DNA of 33,799 nucleotides from an uncultured Woeseiaceae bacterium. GTDB lineage: Bacteria; Pseudomonadota; Gammaproteobacteria; Steroidobacterales; Woeseiaceae. The translations under genes were made by a program, and so were the position numbers. Below are positions 1 through 8,814 of the stretch, piece after piece (the stretch's first letter is position 1; each line of letters starts with the position of its first letter). The stretch is from assembly GCA_905480255.1 (NCBI GenBank), contig CAJQPR010000184.1:1-33799 (forward strand), given 5' to 3'. A model generated the notes under the pieces. It was not told the origin of the DNA and searched no databases. It saw only the letters and a list, made by a program, of their open reading frames with translations.

Positions 1-1
1 T

Positions 2-3000
2 ACGCTTGCACTGGCCGGTGCCGGGCCGAGCCGGCTTACGCAAAAAGAAACAGACAGACTTGCGGACGCAATCGTCAGTCTTGAGTACTACATGGAAACG
101 GTCAAGGCTGGTCGGAGCGAGCCGTGGTACATGCTCGACAATGCCGAGGCCTGCCTCTCTGTGTTGCGCGATCTGGAAGCGCGCCTGGCAGCTGAACAGA
201 CGGAAGAGTCGGCTGCACCAGTTTCGCAGACGATGAGAATCGAGGCCCCTGATTTCGATGAGATCGTGGCGGCAGACAGACAACCACCGCCGCCCCAGCC
301 GGAACAGCAACTAACAACGGTGATGCCGCCGGCACCGGCACCGGTTGTCGCCGCATCGGCGGAACACCTCGATCCGGAGTTGCTGGAGCTGTATATCGAG
401 GAAGCCAAGGAAGAGATAGCAACGATCGGTCGCAACCTGCCGGCCTGGGCCGACGCGCCCGACGATATGGAAACACTGATTACAGTGCGCCGTTCATTCC
501 ACACGCTTAAAGGCAGTGGTCGGATGGTCGGTGCGGAGCGAATTGGCGAATACGCCTGGAGTGTCGAGAGTTTACTCAACAAGCTCATTAACAAAACACT
601 CGTACGAACGCCCCCGATGGTTGAGTTTATCCTGGAAGCGGCAAATGCCGTTCCGGATCTCGTTGAACAACTCGAAGTTGGCACCGAACCGCAAAAGGAC
701 ATCAGCTTGCTTATGGCGCGTGCGAACGCATTTGCGGAGGGCGATCCGAATGCGGCCGATCTGACCATTAGCACGCCGGCACTTCAACAGCAGGAAGAAG
801 CGGCGGCATTGGAGATGGACCCTGTCCTTCTCGACATATTTTCGAAAGAAACCACCGGTCATCTCAAGGTTATTCTCGATTACCTCGACGCGTGCGAGGG
901 ACATCAGCCGCCATACCATGTCACCGATAAGCTTTACCGCGCCTGCCATACATTGCATGGTAGCGCCAACATGGCGAATGTCGATCGTGGCGTTGCAGTC
1001 GCCGGTGCGTTGAATCGATTTGTCAGAAGAGTTTATGACTACAAAATCGGGCTGCAGAAATCCGGCACAGATGCGTTGAGGGCGGCGGCAAAAGCGCTGT
1101 CAACAATCGTGGGCGACATCAACCAGCCGGAACGTAGTCGCACAGATTTTGCCGTGCTAATTGAGCACCTGACGAATCTGACAAATGCTGTAGAGCCGCT
1201 AATTCCGGATGCGGAAGAAGCGCCGGAACCCGTCACCGCCGAACCCGAAGTGGAAGCCGCAGATCCTGACGAGGCTGCGTACGACGCAGAAATTGCGGCG
1301 ATCTTTTCCGAGGAAGCAGCGGAACTGCTGGAATCCGCGGATCAGGCGCTGGATGCCTGGAAAAAGGACCGCAATTCCCGTGATCACGTCGAGGAGTTGA
1401 AACGGCATCTGCATACGCTGAAGGGCGGTGCACGGATGGCCGGAATATCGGCGATGGGTAATCTCAGCCACGAGATCGAAGCTCTTCTGGTCAATGTCGA
1501 CGATGGCCGCATCGAAACAGCACCGCAGATAGACGATCTCCTGCAACAAAGCATCGATGAGTTGCATCGGATGCGAGACAGCGTTATCGCGGGCAAGGCG
1601 GTAACGGCGAATACCGAGCTTGAGCAAAAAATCCACGAAATCAACGCGGGCAACCTGACGATTGAGGCTGCGGTTCTGGTTCCGGAGGATCAGCCGGTCG
1701 ACGTCGAAGACAGCGAAGCGGTCGAGTTTACGATTGAGCCTGAAGATTCGATGAGCATGGTTATCGTCGATACGCCGCTCAATGACGAGCTGGACGAAAT
1801 CAAAAAGACGTCGGAACCGGCTCCCGTCGAACCGTCGTTTGAATTGGCGGACGAGCCTGCCGAGCCGCTGCCCGATATTGAGGATCAGATCCCGACACCG
1901 CCCGCAGTTGAACCCGCAGCGCCCGCTGTCATGGTTCCCGACGATACCCCGGCTGAGCCGGAGAAAGCTCCGGCTCGTCAAATGCCGGCGCAGCGCGGTG
2001 GGGACCAGAGACAGGAATTCGCGCGAATCGACGCCGAATTGCTTGAGGATTTACTGAACGCTGCAGGCGAAATCAGCATTTATCACTCGCGCCTAAGTCA
2101 GCAGATCAATACGATCGAGTTTCACCTTGAGGAAATGGAGCAGACCGGCGCGAGGCTGCGCGAGCAGCTGCGTAAGCTGGAAATCGAAACAGAAGCGCAA
2201 ATCATGCACGGCCATCAAGACACGATGGTCGCCCAGGACTTTGATCCACTTGAGCTGGATCGTTATTCCAATATTCAACAGTTGTCGAGGGCGCTCGCGG
2301 AATCGGCCAGCGACATGGACAGCCTTAAGGATCTTCTGCAATCGGTAACGTCAGAGGCCGACACTCTGCTGGTTCAACAGTCGCGAGTAACGGCAGAATT
2401 GCAGGATGGCCTGATGCGCACTCGCATGGTGCCATTCCAACGCCATGTGGCCCGGCTAACGCGACTCGTTCGCCAATCGGCGTCCGAGGCAGGCAAACGG
2501 GCCGAACTGGCAGTTGAAGGGGCATCCGGTGAACTCGACCGGCAGGTGCTGGACAAGATGTTGCCGCCGTTCGAGCATATGATGCGAAACGCAGTTGTGC
2601 ATGGCATTGAGAATCCCGATGTCAGGCAGGCCGCCGGCAAACCAGCTAGTGGCCGAATCACGATTCGTTTGCACCGCGAAGGTGCCGAGATGATTATCGA
2701 CGTCGCGGACGACGGCGCAGGTCTCGATGTTGGGGCCATTCGGAGAAAAGCCTTCGAAAAGGGTTTGCTGAAGGCTGATAGCAAGGTGACCGATGAGGCC
2801 ATCATGCAATTGATCCTGACGCCTGGATTCAGCACTGCCGACAAGGTTACGCAATCGGCAGGCCGCGGAGTTGGCATGGATGTTGTGGCAAACGAGATCA
2901 AGCAACTTGGCGGCTCGCTGCAGATATCCTCGGTAATTGGCCAGGGAACAAATTTCACCATCCGATTGCCGTTTACGCTGGCGATAACCCAGGCGTTGAT

Positions 3001-3826
3001 TGTTCGAACTGGCAACGAGGTGTATGCACTGCCACTGCCAACTGTTGAGGGCGTTGTTCGGATTGCGCGAGCAGAGCTGGAAAATCTGTTGGGCGAAAGT
3101 GAGCCGCGTTACGAATATGGCGAACAGGTTTATCGATTCAGGCACCTGGGAATGTATCTCGGAGGGCAGTCAGCGAAGTTGCCCGAGGATGATTCTTTTG
3201 TACCCGTTATCCTGGTCCGAGCGGGCGAGTATTCGGCAGCGCTGCTGGTTGACGAGATGATCGCGAGCCAGGAAATCGTCGTCAAATCGATTGGCCCACA
3301 GCTTGCGAGCATTATTGGCATCTCGGGCGCGACGATTCTCGGCGATGGGCGAATTGTGTTGATTCTTGATATTAATGCGCTGGTCAGGGCGGGTGCGCCG
3401 GTCGTTGAGCTTAAAAATGCGGCGCCGACACCAAGTGATGAACGTCCGCTTGCAATGGTCGTCGACGATTCCATCACGGTGCGTCGTGTCATGGAGAGAT
3501 TCCTCGAAAGAAACGGTCTTCGCGTCGTGACAGCCAAAGACGGAATTGATGCCATCAGCGTTCTTCAGGAGGCGAAACCGGACATCATCCTGCTCGATAT
3601 TGAAATGCCGAATATGGACGGTTACGAGTTTGCGACACATGTTCGCAATGACGGTCGCGTATCCGACGTGCCCATCATCATGATTACATCGAGAGTTGGC
3701 GATAAGCATCGCGCACGTGCGATCGAAATCGGCGTCAACGACTATCTCGGCAAGCCTTACCAGGATTCGCAACTTCTTGAGGCTATTCGAAGATTGCTGG
3801 ATGAAAAAGGAATTGCGTTGCAGTGA
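2..3826 (+). CDS. chpA: ChpA/PilL-type hybrid CheA histidine kinase / response regulator, 5' truncated
   Basis: This is the central kinase of a type IV pilus (Chp/Pil) chemosensory system. It passes phosphate from Hpt histidines to response regulators that control twitching motility and surface sensing. The frame is open to the window edge, and residues before the first ATG (92) read as coding, so the gene starts upstream. Numbering from that ATG, three Hpt domains carry phosphorylatable histidines at H137, H286 and H441. An acidic, proline-rich linker (about 555-655) follows, then the dimerisation/ATPase core (N-box Asn833, DDG at 873-875, GRGVGMD), a CheW-like domain (about 945-1090) and a C-terminal receiver with D1125/D1126, phospho-acceptor D1169 and K1221. 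Pseudomonas ChpA has additional Hpt-like domains toward the N terminus, which here would lie outside the window. The stop overlaps the next gene by 4 bases. The family is certain; ChpA versus PilL naming is a convention. Confidence 0.93.
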   Translation, partial: TLALAGAGPSRLTQKETDRLADAIVSLEYYMETVKAGRSEPWYMLDNAEACLSVLRDLEARLAAEQTEESAAPVSQTMRIEAPDFDEIVAADRQPPPPQPEQQLTTVMPPAPAPVVAASAEHLDPELLELYIEEAKEEIATIGRNLPAWADAPDDMETLITVRRSFHTLKGSGRMVGAERIGEYAWSVESLLNKLINKTLVRTPPMVEFILEAANAVPDLVEQLEVGTEPQKDISLLMARANAFAEGDPNAADLTISTPALQQQEEAAALEMDPVLLDIFSKETTGHLKVILDYLDACEGHQPPYHVTDKLYRACHTLHGSANMANVDRGVAVAGALNRFVRRVYDYKIGLQKSGTDALRAAAKALSTIVGDINQPERSRTDFAVLIEHLTNLTNAVEPLIPDAEEAPEPVTAEPEVEAADPDEAAYDAEIAAIFSEEAAELLESADQALDAWKKDRNSRDHVEELKRHLHTLKGGARMAGISAMGNLSHEIEALLVNVDDGRIETAPQIDDLLQQSIDELHRMRDSVIAGKAVTANTELEQKIHEINAGNLTIEAAVLVPEDQPVDVEDSEAVEFTIEPEDSMSMVIVDTPLNDELDEIKKTSEPAPVEPSFELADEPAEPLPDIEDQIPTPPAVEPAAPAVMVPDDTPAEPEKAPARQMPAQRGGDQRQEFARIDAELLEDLLNAAGEISIYHSRLSQQINTIEFHLEEMEQTGARLREQLRKLEIETEAQIMHGHQDTMVAQDFDPLELDRYSNIQQLSRALAESASDMDSLKDLLQSVTSEADTLLVQQSRVTAELQDGLMRTRMVPFQRHVARLTRLVRQSASEAGKRAELAVEGASGELDRQVLDKMLPPFEHMMRNAVVHGIENPDVRQAAGKPASGRITIRLHREGAEMIIDVADDGAGLDVGAIRRKAFEKGLLKADSKVTDEAIMQLILTPGFSTADKVTQSAGRGVGMDVVANEIKQLGGSLQISSVIGQGTNFTIRLPFTLAITQALIVRTGNEVYALPLPTVEGVVRIARAELENLLGESEPRYEYGEQVYRFRHLGMYLGGQSAKLPEDDSFVPVILVRAGEYSAALLVDEMIASQEIVVKSIGPQLASIIGISGATILGDGRIVLILDINALVRAGAPVVELKNAAPTPSDERPLAMVVDDSITVRRVMERFLERNGLRVVTAKDGIDAISVLQEAKPDIILLDIEMPNMDGYEFATHVRNDGRVSDVPIIMITSRVGDKHRARAIEIGVNDYLGKPYQDSQLLEAIRRLLDEKGIALQ

Positions 3827-4296
3827 GCGCCGCAGACGAAGAACTTTATAGCCTTCTCGTGCCGCTCGCGGACGAGCGTCTCATTGTGCCGCGCGCCTGT
3901 GTCGCGGAAGTGGTGCGCTATACGCCGCCCGTGCAAAAAGAAACCGAACATCCGTGGATGCTCGGTTCAATCAGCTGGAATGGCAGGGATTTACCGGTTG
4001 TTGCTTTCGAAGGTGCCATAGGCAAGGAAGTACCGGCCCCGACCGGGCGGACGCGCGTTGTGGTCTTTTACTCTACTTCCGGTGCAGTTCGGAGCGGGTT
4101 TTTTGGCATCCTGACGCAGGGCTTCCCCCAGCTTGTAAGAGTGAATGAGGAAGTGTTGCAACTTGATTCCGCAAAGGGCTGGCCCGAAGGGGCCCCCGTT
4201 TTGTGCCGCGTCAAAATGATCAACGAGTTTCCGCTGATCCCGAACCTGGAAGTGCTGGAAGGAATGATCGCCTCGGCCAGTTTGCCGACCGGTTAG
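3823..4296 (+). CDS. chpC: CheW-like chemotaxis adaptor ChpC
   Basis: This 157-residue protein is a single CheW-like domain. Such adaptors link chemoreceptors to the CheA-type kinase at the inner membrane. The start is GTG, sharing the GTGA overlap with the kinase stop, so translation is probably coupled; AGGA lies upstream within the kinase gene. Its position directly after a Chp-type kinase matches the Pseudomonas chpA-chpC order, and its length is close to ChpC. Motifs typical of the family are the LVPLADERLIVPRACVAEVV opening and the GSISWNGRDLPVV segment. It ends tail to tail with rsmE: the TAG stop here and the TAA of rsmE overlap. The call rests on fold and context. Confidence 0.85.
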   Translation: MSAADEELYSLLVPLADERLIVPRACVAEVVRYTPPVQKETEHPWMLGSISWNGRDLPVVAFEGAIGKEVPAPTGRTRVVVFYSTSGAVRSGFFGILTQGFPQLVRVNEEVLQLDSAKGWPEGAPVLCRVKMINEFPLIPNLEVLEGMIASASLPTG

Positions 4297-5036
4297 CCTG
4301 GCGCCAAATCTCCCGACAGGGCCTGCACTGCTGCGACCACAGCGAGCGCGGCGGTTTCCGTCCGCAGAATTCTCGGTCCGAACCCAATCGACTGAAACCC
4401 TGTTGCCTCGGCGAGTTCATATTCCTCATCACTGAGTCCTCCCTCGGGCCCGATAAGGGCGGTCAGTTGGCCGCCATCCGGCCGGATGGATTTCAGTGAT
4501 CCATCCGCCCCTGGCTTCAGGATTATCCGGGTCCCGGCAGTATCCAGGTTTTCACCCAGCCAGTTTCGCAGGGCGATCGGTGGATCGAGAACAGGAAGTA
4601 CGTTTCGGCCACACTGCTCACAGGCACTTGCAGCGACACCGCGCCAGTGTCGGATTCTTTTTTCCGCTCTCTTTTCGTCAAGTTTCACCACCGAGTACTC
4701 GGTCAGAACCGGTGTAATGCGATGCACTCCCAACTCAGTCGCCTTCTGCACCACGAAGTCCATTCGTTCGCCCCGTGAGACGCCCTGCAAGAGGTGGATG
4801 CGAAGTAATGATTCGGTATCACGGTGTAATTCATCTGTTACTGCAACGAGTACCCGGGTTTTACTCAGTGAAACAATGGATGCCGGATACTCAGCTCCTG
4901 CGCCGTCAAAAAGCGTGACGCAATCACCTGGCTTCAGTCGCAGCACGCGGCTTACGTAACGAGCCTGCTCGTCACGAATTTCAGCCTCGCTACCAACAGC
5001 AATAGGTCCTTCGATGTACAGGCGTGTTTCGGACAT
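4293..5036 (-). CDS. rsmE: 16S rRNA (uracil-1498-N3)-methyltransferase RsmE
   Basis: RsmE methylates N3 of U1498 in the decoding region of the 30S subunit, using SAM. The protein has the N-terminal PUA-like segment (QARYVSRVLRLKPGD) and the C-terminal SPOUT knot, including LIGPEGGLSDEEYELA and LGPRILRTETA-like (here FGPRILRTETA) motifs, which bind SAM and are diagnostic. I chose the ATG at 5036, giving 247 residues, close to the usual 243. A TTG 12 codons upstream (5072) would only add a non-conserved tail. In some gammaproteobacteria rsmE sits beside gshB; here it is between chpC and the ampD operon, with its 5' end facing ampD across 91 bases that must hold both promoters. Confidence 0.95.
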   Translation of the reverse strand: MSETRLYIEGPIAVGSEAEIRDEQARYVSRVLRLKPGDCVTLFDGAGAEYPASIVSLSKTRVLVAVTDELHRDTESLLRIHLLQGVSRGERMDFVVQKATELGVHRITPVLTEYSVVKLDEKRAEKRIRHWRGVAASACEQCGRNVLPVLDPPIALRNWLGENLDTAGTRIILKPGADGSLKSIRPDGGQLTALIGPEGGLSDEEYELAEATGFQSIGFGPRILRTETAALAVVAAVQALSGDLAPG

Positions 5037-5127
5037 TGGCAGAGAGTACTTAATCGTTGTTACCGCGTCCAAGCGCTGTTAGGTTTGAACTTGTAGTAGC
5101 GATTGAACCAGCCGGGAACACAAGGTT

Positions 5128-5727
5128 TTGAATTCACCCGATGCCGTCAAATATGCAGTCAGCCCAGGAGCCGGACTGATTCGCCCGGCGACACAATGCC
5201 CGTCGCCCAATCAGGATGAGCGTCCTGAGGGAAGCGAGCCGGAACTCGTCATCATCCATGGAATCAGCCTGCCACCGGGCGAGTTCGGTGGGCCCTATAT
5301 TGAATCGCTCTTCACGAATTGTCTTGATTGCACAGCCCATCCCTATTTCAGGGAGATTGAAGGAATGCAGGTTTCCTCGCACCTGCTGGTTCGGCGTGAT
5401 GGTGAGCTGATTCAGTTTGTGCCTTTTGAGCGACGCGCCTGGCATGCCGGGCTCTCACAATTTCGCGGCAGAAGTTGTTGTAACGATTACTCGATCGGCA
5501 TAGAACTTGAAGGTACGGACGACACGCCTTATACCGACGAACAGTACAAGCAGCTGGTTGCGGTTATTCAGGCGATCATAGCCACATACCCGAAAATTTC
5601 GGCACGAAGGATTGCAGGACATTGCGACGTCGCGCCGGGCCGAAAAACGGACCCCGGTCCTGCTTTCAACTGGCTGCGACTGTATGATGGGCTTCGTTTA
5701 AATGACGAAAACACCGGGAAAGCATGA
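5128..5727 (+). CDS. ampD: 1,6-anhydro-N-acetylmuramyl-L-alanine amidase AmpD
   Basis: This is a cytosolic zinc amidase that cleaves the stem peptide from anhydromuropeptides during wall recycling; its loss commonly induces AmpC beta-lactamase through AmpR. It is an amidase_2 domain with zinc ligands recognisable as H44 (IIHGISLPPGEFGG), H165 and D175 (GHCDVAPGRKTDPGPAF). The AWHAG and YSIGIELEGTD segments are typical of AmpD. At 199 residues it is slightly longer than the E. coli protein (183), the excess being N-terminal. The only possible start is TTG at 5128, because a stop lies in frame at 5104 and no ATG or GTG intervenes; the ribosome site is weak. It is the first gene of an overlapping operon with ampE. 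Confidence 0.95.
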   Translation: MNSPDAVKYAVSPGAGLIRPATQCPSPNQDERPEGSEPELVIIHGISLPPGEFGGPYIESLFTNCLDCTAHPYFREIEGMQVSSHLLVRRDGELIQFVPFERRAWHAGLSQFRGRSCCNDYSIGIELEGTDDTPYTDEQYKQLVAVIQAIIATYPKISARRIAGHCDVAPGRKTDPGPAFNWLRLYDGLRLNDENTGKA

Positions 5728-6629
5728 AACTACTGGCACTCTTGATCGGACTCGTTGTTGAGCGGCTTGCAACGCAACTTTTCCATCTGCGTACATTGCG
5801 CTGGCTGGATCGCGCCATCGATTTCGGTTTCAGGCAGGGCGACCGGTTTGCCAACTGGCCGTCATTTATTCCGGTCACTGTTCTTGTCATTGTGCTGGTG
5901 TTGCCGGTTGTTTTAGCGCGCATCGGCCTTGGCGATACGCTTTACGGATTTCCGTACCTGATTCTCGCAATCCTGGTTTTGTTTTTTTCGCTTGGTCCCA
6001 AAGACATTGGTGAGGATGTCGATGAGTACTGTCGCGCCATCGAGGAAGACGATCCCGTACGGATTCAGGAAACGGCGAGGGCCCTGATCGAATCAGATGT
6101 GCCGGAGGACGCTGCCGAGCGTATCCGCATGGTCGAGGAGTCTGTTTGTATTCAGGCGAACAATCGCCTGTTTGCTGTGGTCTTCTGGTTTGTCTTGCTG
6201 GGCCCGGTTGGTGCGTGGACTTACCGCGTGACAGACCTTATTCGGCGTCGCGCCGTATTCAATGCGCTGCGGGCGGACCTGGGTGACGAAACGCCGGTGA
6301 CAGCGGCCTCAGAAATGCTGCATGGCTGGCTTGCATGGATTCCGGCTCGCCTGACGGCAATTGGCTACGCGATGGCAGGCAGCTTTGACGGGGCTTTGTC
6401 GGCGTGGCGAAAAGCAGACGACTCCGTTCCATCGACCTCACACGGCCAAAGCGAGCGATTGCTGGCCAGAGTCGGCACCGGCGCACTTGGTTTGCGGGAT
6501 GAGGAGGGCGAAAGTCTTGCAGAGCGAGGTATTCGTGGTGCGACTTCGGCCAATGGGCTGGTCTATCGTCTGTTGTTTATCTGGGCGGCGGTTATTGGTG
6601 CGATGACATTGTATGGCTGGTCTGTGTGA
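5724..6629 (+). CDS. ampE: AmpE, inner-membrane protein of the ampDE operon (CobD/CbiB-like fold)
   Basis: AmpE is an integral membrane protein encoded with AmpD and described as a modulator of beta-lactamase signalling; its biochemical role is not settled. This 301-residue protein has hydrophobic segments at about 1-15, 48-66, 75-92, 149-167 and 280-298. It carries the family signature FSLGPKDIGEDVDEYCRAIE and ends with LVYRLLFIWAAVIGAMTLYG, as in other AmpE proteins. The ATG overlaps the ampD stop by 4 bases. It belongs to the same superfamily as the cobalamin-pathway protein CbiB/CobD, which is curious given the btuF gene immediately after it. The ampD linkage makes the AmpE call secure. 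Confidence 0.92.
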   Translation: MKLLALLIGLVVERLATQLFHLRTLRWLDRAIDFGFRQGDRFANWPSFIPVTVLVIVLVLPVVLARIGLGDTLYGFPYLILAILVLFFSLGPKDIGEDVDEYCRAIEEDDPVRIQETARALIESDVPEDAAERIRMVEESVCIQANNRLFAVVFWFVLLGPVGAWTYRVTDLIRRRAVFNALRADLGDETPVTAASEMLHGWLAWIPARLTAIGYAMAGSFDGALSAWRKADDSVPSTSHGQSERLLARVGTGALGLRDEEGESLAERGIRGATSANGLVYRLLFIWAAVIGAMTLYGWSV

Positions 6630-7513
6630 GCCGACTGGCACGCTATCTTTTCCTCTTTTTTAGCTGCACCTCACTGATCTCATGTAGCGATCGGGAGCCG
6701 AATCTTTCGGCGGAGAACGCGGCTCCGGCATCAGCCACAAGAATAGTGACCTTGTCACCGCACCTCGCAGAACTGATGTTCGCCATTGATGCTGATGATT
6801 TGCTGGTCGGCGTCAGCGCTTATTCGGACTATCCGTTGGCGGCGACAGAGCTGCCTGTAATCGGCGACGCATTTAATATTGATCAGGAACAGCTGACGAT
6901 ACTTGAGCCGGACCTGTTGCTTGCCTGGGAAACTGGAACCCCGGCGCATGTCGTTGACGATCTGAGTGCGCGGGGGTTTCGTGTTGAAGTTATCCCGACT
7001 AAAGGGCTTGCAGGTGTGCCTTCTGCGCTTAGAACTTTGGGCGAACTTACCGACCACCAGGTATTGGCCAATGCTGCGGCAAACAGTTTTGAAAACGAAC
7101 TACAAACGCTGGCTGAAGAGTCTCGCGAGCTCACCCCGATCAGCGTGTTCTACCAGGTAGATGCTCGCCCGCTGTACACCATCAACGGTGATCACTACAT
7201 CAGTGAGTTAATCGAAACCTGCGGTGGATTTAACATTTTCTCTGATCTCGACGGGCTGGCACCCCTGGTTTCCGTCGAAGCCGTTCTCGAACGTGAGCCG
7301 GAAATCTTACTCGCGAGTTCGGATGCGGGACCGAATGCGTTTATTGAATGGGATCGTTGGACGGACATCGCTGCAAACAAATACGGAAATCGTTTTCTGA
7401 TGCCAGCAAATGAAATCGGGCGCCCAACACCTCGATTGCTTATCGCAGCGAGGGCGGTCTGTAACGCCCTGGCTGCAGGACGGCTCAATCGGGAGAAATA
7501 TCAGGGTGACTGA
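6626..7513 (+). CDS. btuF: BtuF-like cobalamin-binding lipoprotein of an ABC transporter
   Basis: This is a predicted periplasmic substrate-binding protein that would deliver vitamin B12 to a BtuCD transporter. It has an N-terminal lipoprotein signal (hydrophobic stretch, then LISC with C20 as lipidation site). Two Rossmann-like lobes follow, with the BtuF hallmarks SPHLAELMFAIDADDLLVGVSAYSDYP and ILEPDLLLAW. The start is GTG, overlapping the ampE stop as GTGA. At 295 residues it fits the family. It lies in the ampD operon, while candidate partners BtuD (10394-11176) and BtuC (21197-22183) lie elsewhere in the window. Cobalamin specificity is inferred from the VGVSAYSDYP motif and the adenosyltransferase nearby; a haem or siderophore substrate is the alternative. 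Confidence 0.85.
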   Translation: MSRLARYLFLFFSCTSLISCSDREPNLSAENAAPASATRIVTLSPHLAELMFAIDADDLLVGVSAYSDYPLAATELPVIGDAFNIDQEQLTILEPDLLLAWETGTPAHVVDDLSARGFRVEVIPTKGLAGVPSALRTLGELTDHQVLANAAANSFENELQTLAEESRELTPISVFYQVDARPLYTINGDHYISELIETCGGFNIFSDLDGLAPLVSVEAVLEREPEILLASSDAGPNAFIEWDRWTDIAANKYGNRFLMPANEIGRPTPRLLIAARAVCNALAAGRLNREKYQGD

Positions 7514-7955
7514 TCTGCATAGGCCGACACTGCGCCAGGCTAGAGACGGAGACTGGAAATCAATCGACCAGTTGCTGCAGGAATCTGGTTTGCCAACTGC
7601 AGATCTTGGGCCGGATAAACTTGACGGATTTCTTATCGTCGAAGACGGCGACGAACTCGCCGGACTGATTGGACTTCAAGTCTATGGCACGACCGGCCTG
7701 CTTCGGTCACTGGTGGTGGCGAAGCAGGTGCGTAGCGCTGGTCTCGGTGGAAAGCTGGTTGGCGCGCTTGAGTCGGCGGCGCAGACTGCCGGAATCAGAG
7801 AGCTCTGGTTGCTGACAATCGACGCAGAACGGTTCTTCGAGCAGCAGGGATTCACGATTGTGCATCGCGAAACAGCTCCAGGTGTCATCCGCGAAACAGA
7901 TGAGTTTTCAGATCTTTGTCCGGGCGATGCATTCCTGATGATGAAGAAACTCTAA
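7506..7955 (+). CDS. arsN2: GNAT-family N-acetyltransferase, ArsN2-like
   Basis: This is a 149-residue single-domain GNAT acetyltransferase. The acetyl-CoA site is seen as LLRSLVVAKQVRSAGLGGKL (the Q/RxxGxG/A motif in variant form). The AGLPTADL-like opening (here SGLPTADL), the LWLLTIDAERFFEQQGF stretch and the ending EFSDLCPGDAFLMMKKL all resemble ArsN2 proteins, which are named for arsenic-resistance clusters. No arsenic genes are nearby, so the actual substrate is unknown. I chose GTG at 7506 because GGGAG lies 10 bases upstream and it overlaps the btuF stop, continuing the chain of coupled genes. The frame stays open further upstream to 7410, but that part lies inside btuF. Confidence 0.82.
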   Translation: MTDLHRPTLRQARDGDWKSIDQLLQESGLPTADLGPDKLDGFLIVEDGDELAGLIGLQVYGTTGLLRSLVVAKQVRSAGLGGKLVGALESAAQTAGIRELWLLTIDAERFFEQQGFTIVHRETAPGVIRETDEFSDLCPGDAFLMMKKL

Positions 7956-7969
7956 CGCCGGATTGCTTG

Positions 7970-8521
7970 CTAGACGCGTGAGCGGTCCCAGATAAGCTCC
8001 TGTCCGGACTCTGTTCGCGCAAGAACACGGGCGATCACAAATAACAGGTCCGAGAGACGATTCAGGTAACGGATCGCTTCTTCGCGCACTGGTTCTTCGT
8101 TCCTGAGCGAAGTTGTTCTTCGCTCTGCACGACGAACGATGGTTCGCGCGAGATGGCAAGCAGCAGCAGCGGGTCCACCACCTGGCAGGATGAAATCCTT
8201 AAGCGGCGGCAAATCTTCATTGAGTCGGTCGAGCTCCGCTTCCAGTCGTTCGATGAAAGGGTCCTGGATTGCCGCATGCCCGGGGATGCAAAGTTCGCCG
8301 CCGAGTTCGAACAGATCATGCTGGATTTCGGTGAGACATCGACGAATGTCGGCAGGCACGTTTTCCGTAGCGAGGACCATGCCGATCGCGCTGTTGGCCT
8401 CATCGACAGTTCCGTAGCATTCAACCCGGAGACTATCTTTGTTGACCCTGCTTCCGTCACCCAGGCCTGTTGTACCGTCATCTCCCGTTCGGGTGTAGAT
8501 TTTGCTCAGTCTGTTTCCCAT
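7970..8521 (-). CDS. pduO: Cob(I)alamin adenosyltransferase, PduO type
   Basis: The enzyme transfers the adenosyl group of ATP to reduced corrinoid to make adenosylcobalamin. Its PduO-type fold is a trimeric four-helix bundle. Diagnostic features are the N-terminal IYTRTGDDGTTGLGDGSRV nucleotide-binding motif, YGTVDEANSAIG, and the C-terminal CHLARTIVRRAER and YLNRLSDLLFVIAR helices with the conserved Arg and Asp residues. At 183 residues it has the standard length. The ATG has GAGGA just upstream. It is convergent with the ampD-btuF operon (14 bases apart), and together with BtuF, BtuD and BtuC it implies that the cell salvages corrinoids. It belongs to the PduO family, not the CobA or EutT families. 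Confidence 0.94.
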   Translation of the reverse strand: MGNRLSKIYTRTGDDGTTGLGDGSRVNKDSLRVECYGTVDEANSAIGMVLATENVPADIRRCLTEIQHDLFELGGELCIPGHAAIQDPFIERLEAELDRLNEDLPPLKDFILPGGGPAAAACHLARTIVRRAERRTTSLRNEEPVREEAIRYLNRLSDLLFVIARVLARTESGQELIWDRSRV

Positions 8522-8585
8522 AATTCCTCAGTTCGCTACACAAAGTGTCTATTCCACCAAATTCCTGAATGCCCGTACGCGGGGA

Positions 8586-8614
8586 CTGGCGACCCTTTCA
8601 CGAGTGGTCGCCAG
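8586..8614. repeat. Perfect 9-bp inverted repeat in the pduO-hisN intergenic region
   Basis: CTGGCGACC at 8586-8594 pairs with GGTCGCCAG at 8606-8614 across an 11-base loop. On the plus strand it is followed by ATTTT only, too weak a T-run for a confident terminator. On the minus strand it would lie in the 5' leader of pduO. A second near-palindrome, CGCCGT-T-ACGGCG, lies at 8634-8646. The rest of 8522-8814, between the divergent pduO and hisN genes, shows no gene and no recognisable B12 riboswitch. Confidence 0.5.
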
Positions 8615-8814
8615 ATTTTGGCGTAATCAATAACGCCGTTACGGCGCAGCAATCGTACATCATCCGCAGCGATTACGGCGGGCTGTTTGTTCGTTGCATG
8701 ACAACGCAAATTCGATCGTCAGGATATGGCTAGTCGAGCTCGACTTGTTTCCCATTGCCGGACCAGCCATAGTTGCCGCTCGCCAACCAGTGACCGTCGT
8801 AAAGCTAAATCTGT

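Noticed and set aside
92-774. Long minus-strand open frames inside the Hpt kinase gene, and similar ones inside other genes.
   Set aside because: They are antisense shadows; the plus-strand protein has clear Hpt, ATPase and receiver motifs.
8522-8814. Possible cobalamin riboswitch in front of pduO.
   Set aside because: The 9-bp hairpin is real, but neither the conserved core nor the B12 box can be found on the minus strand.
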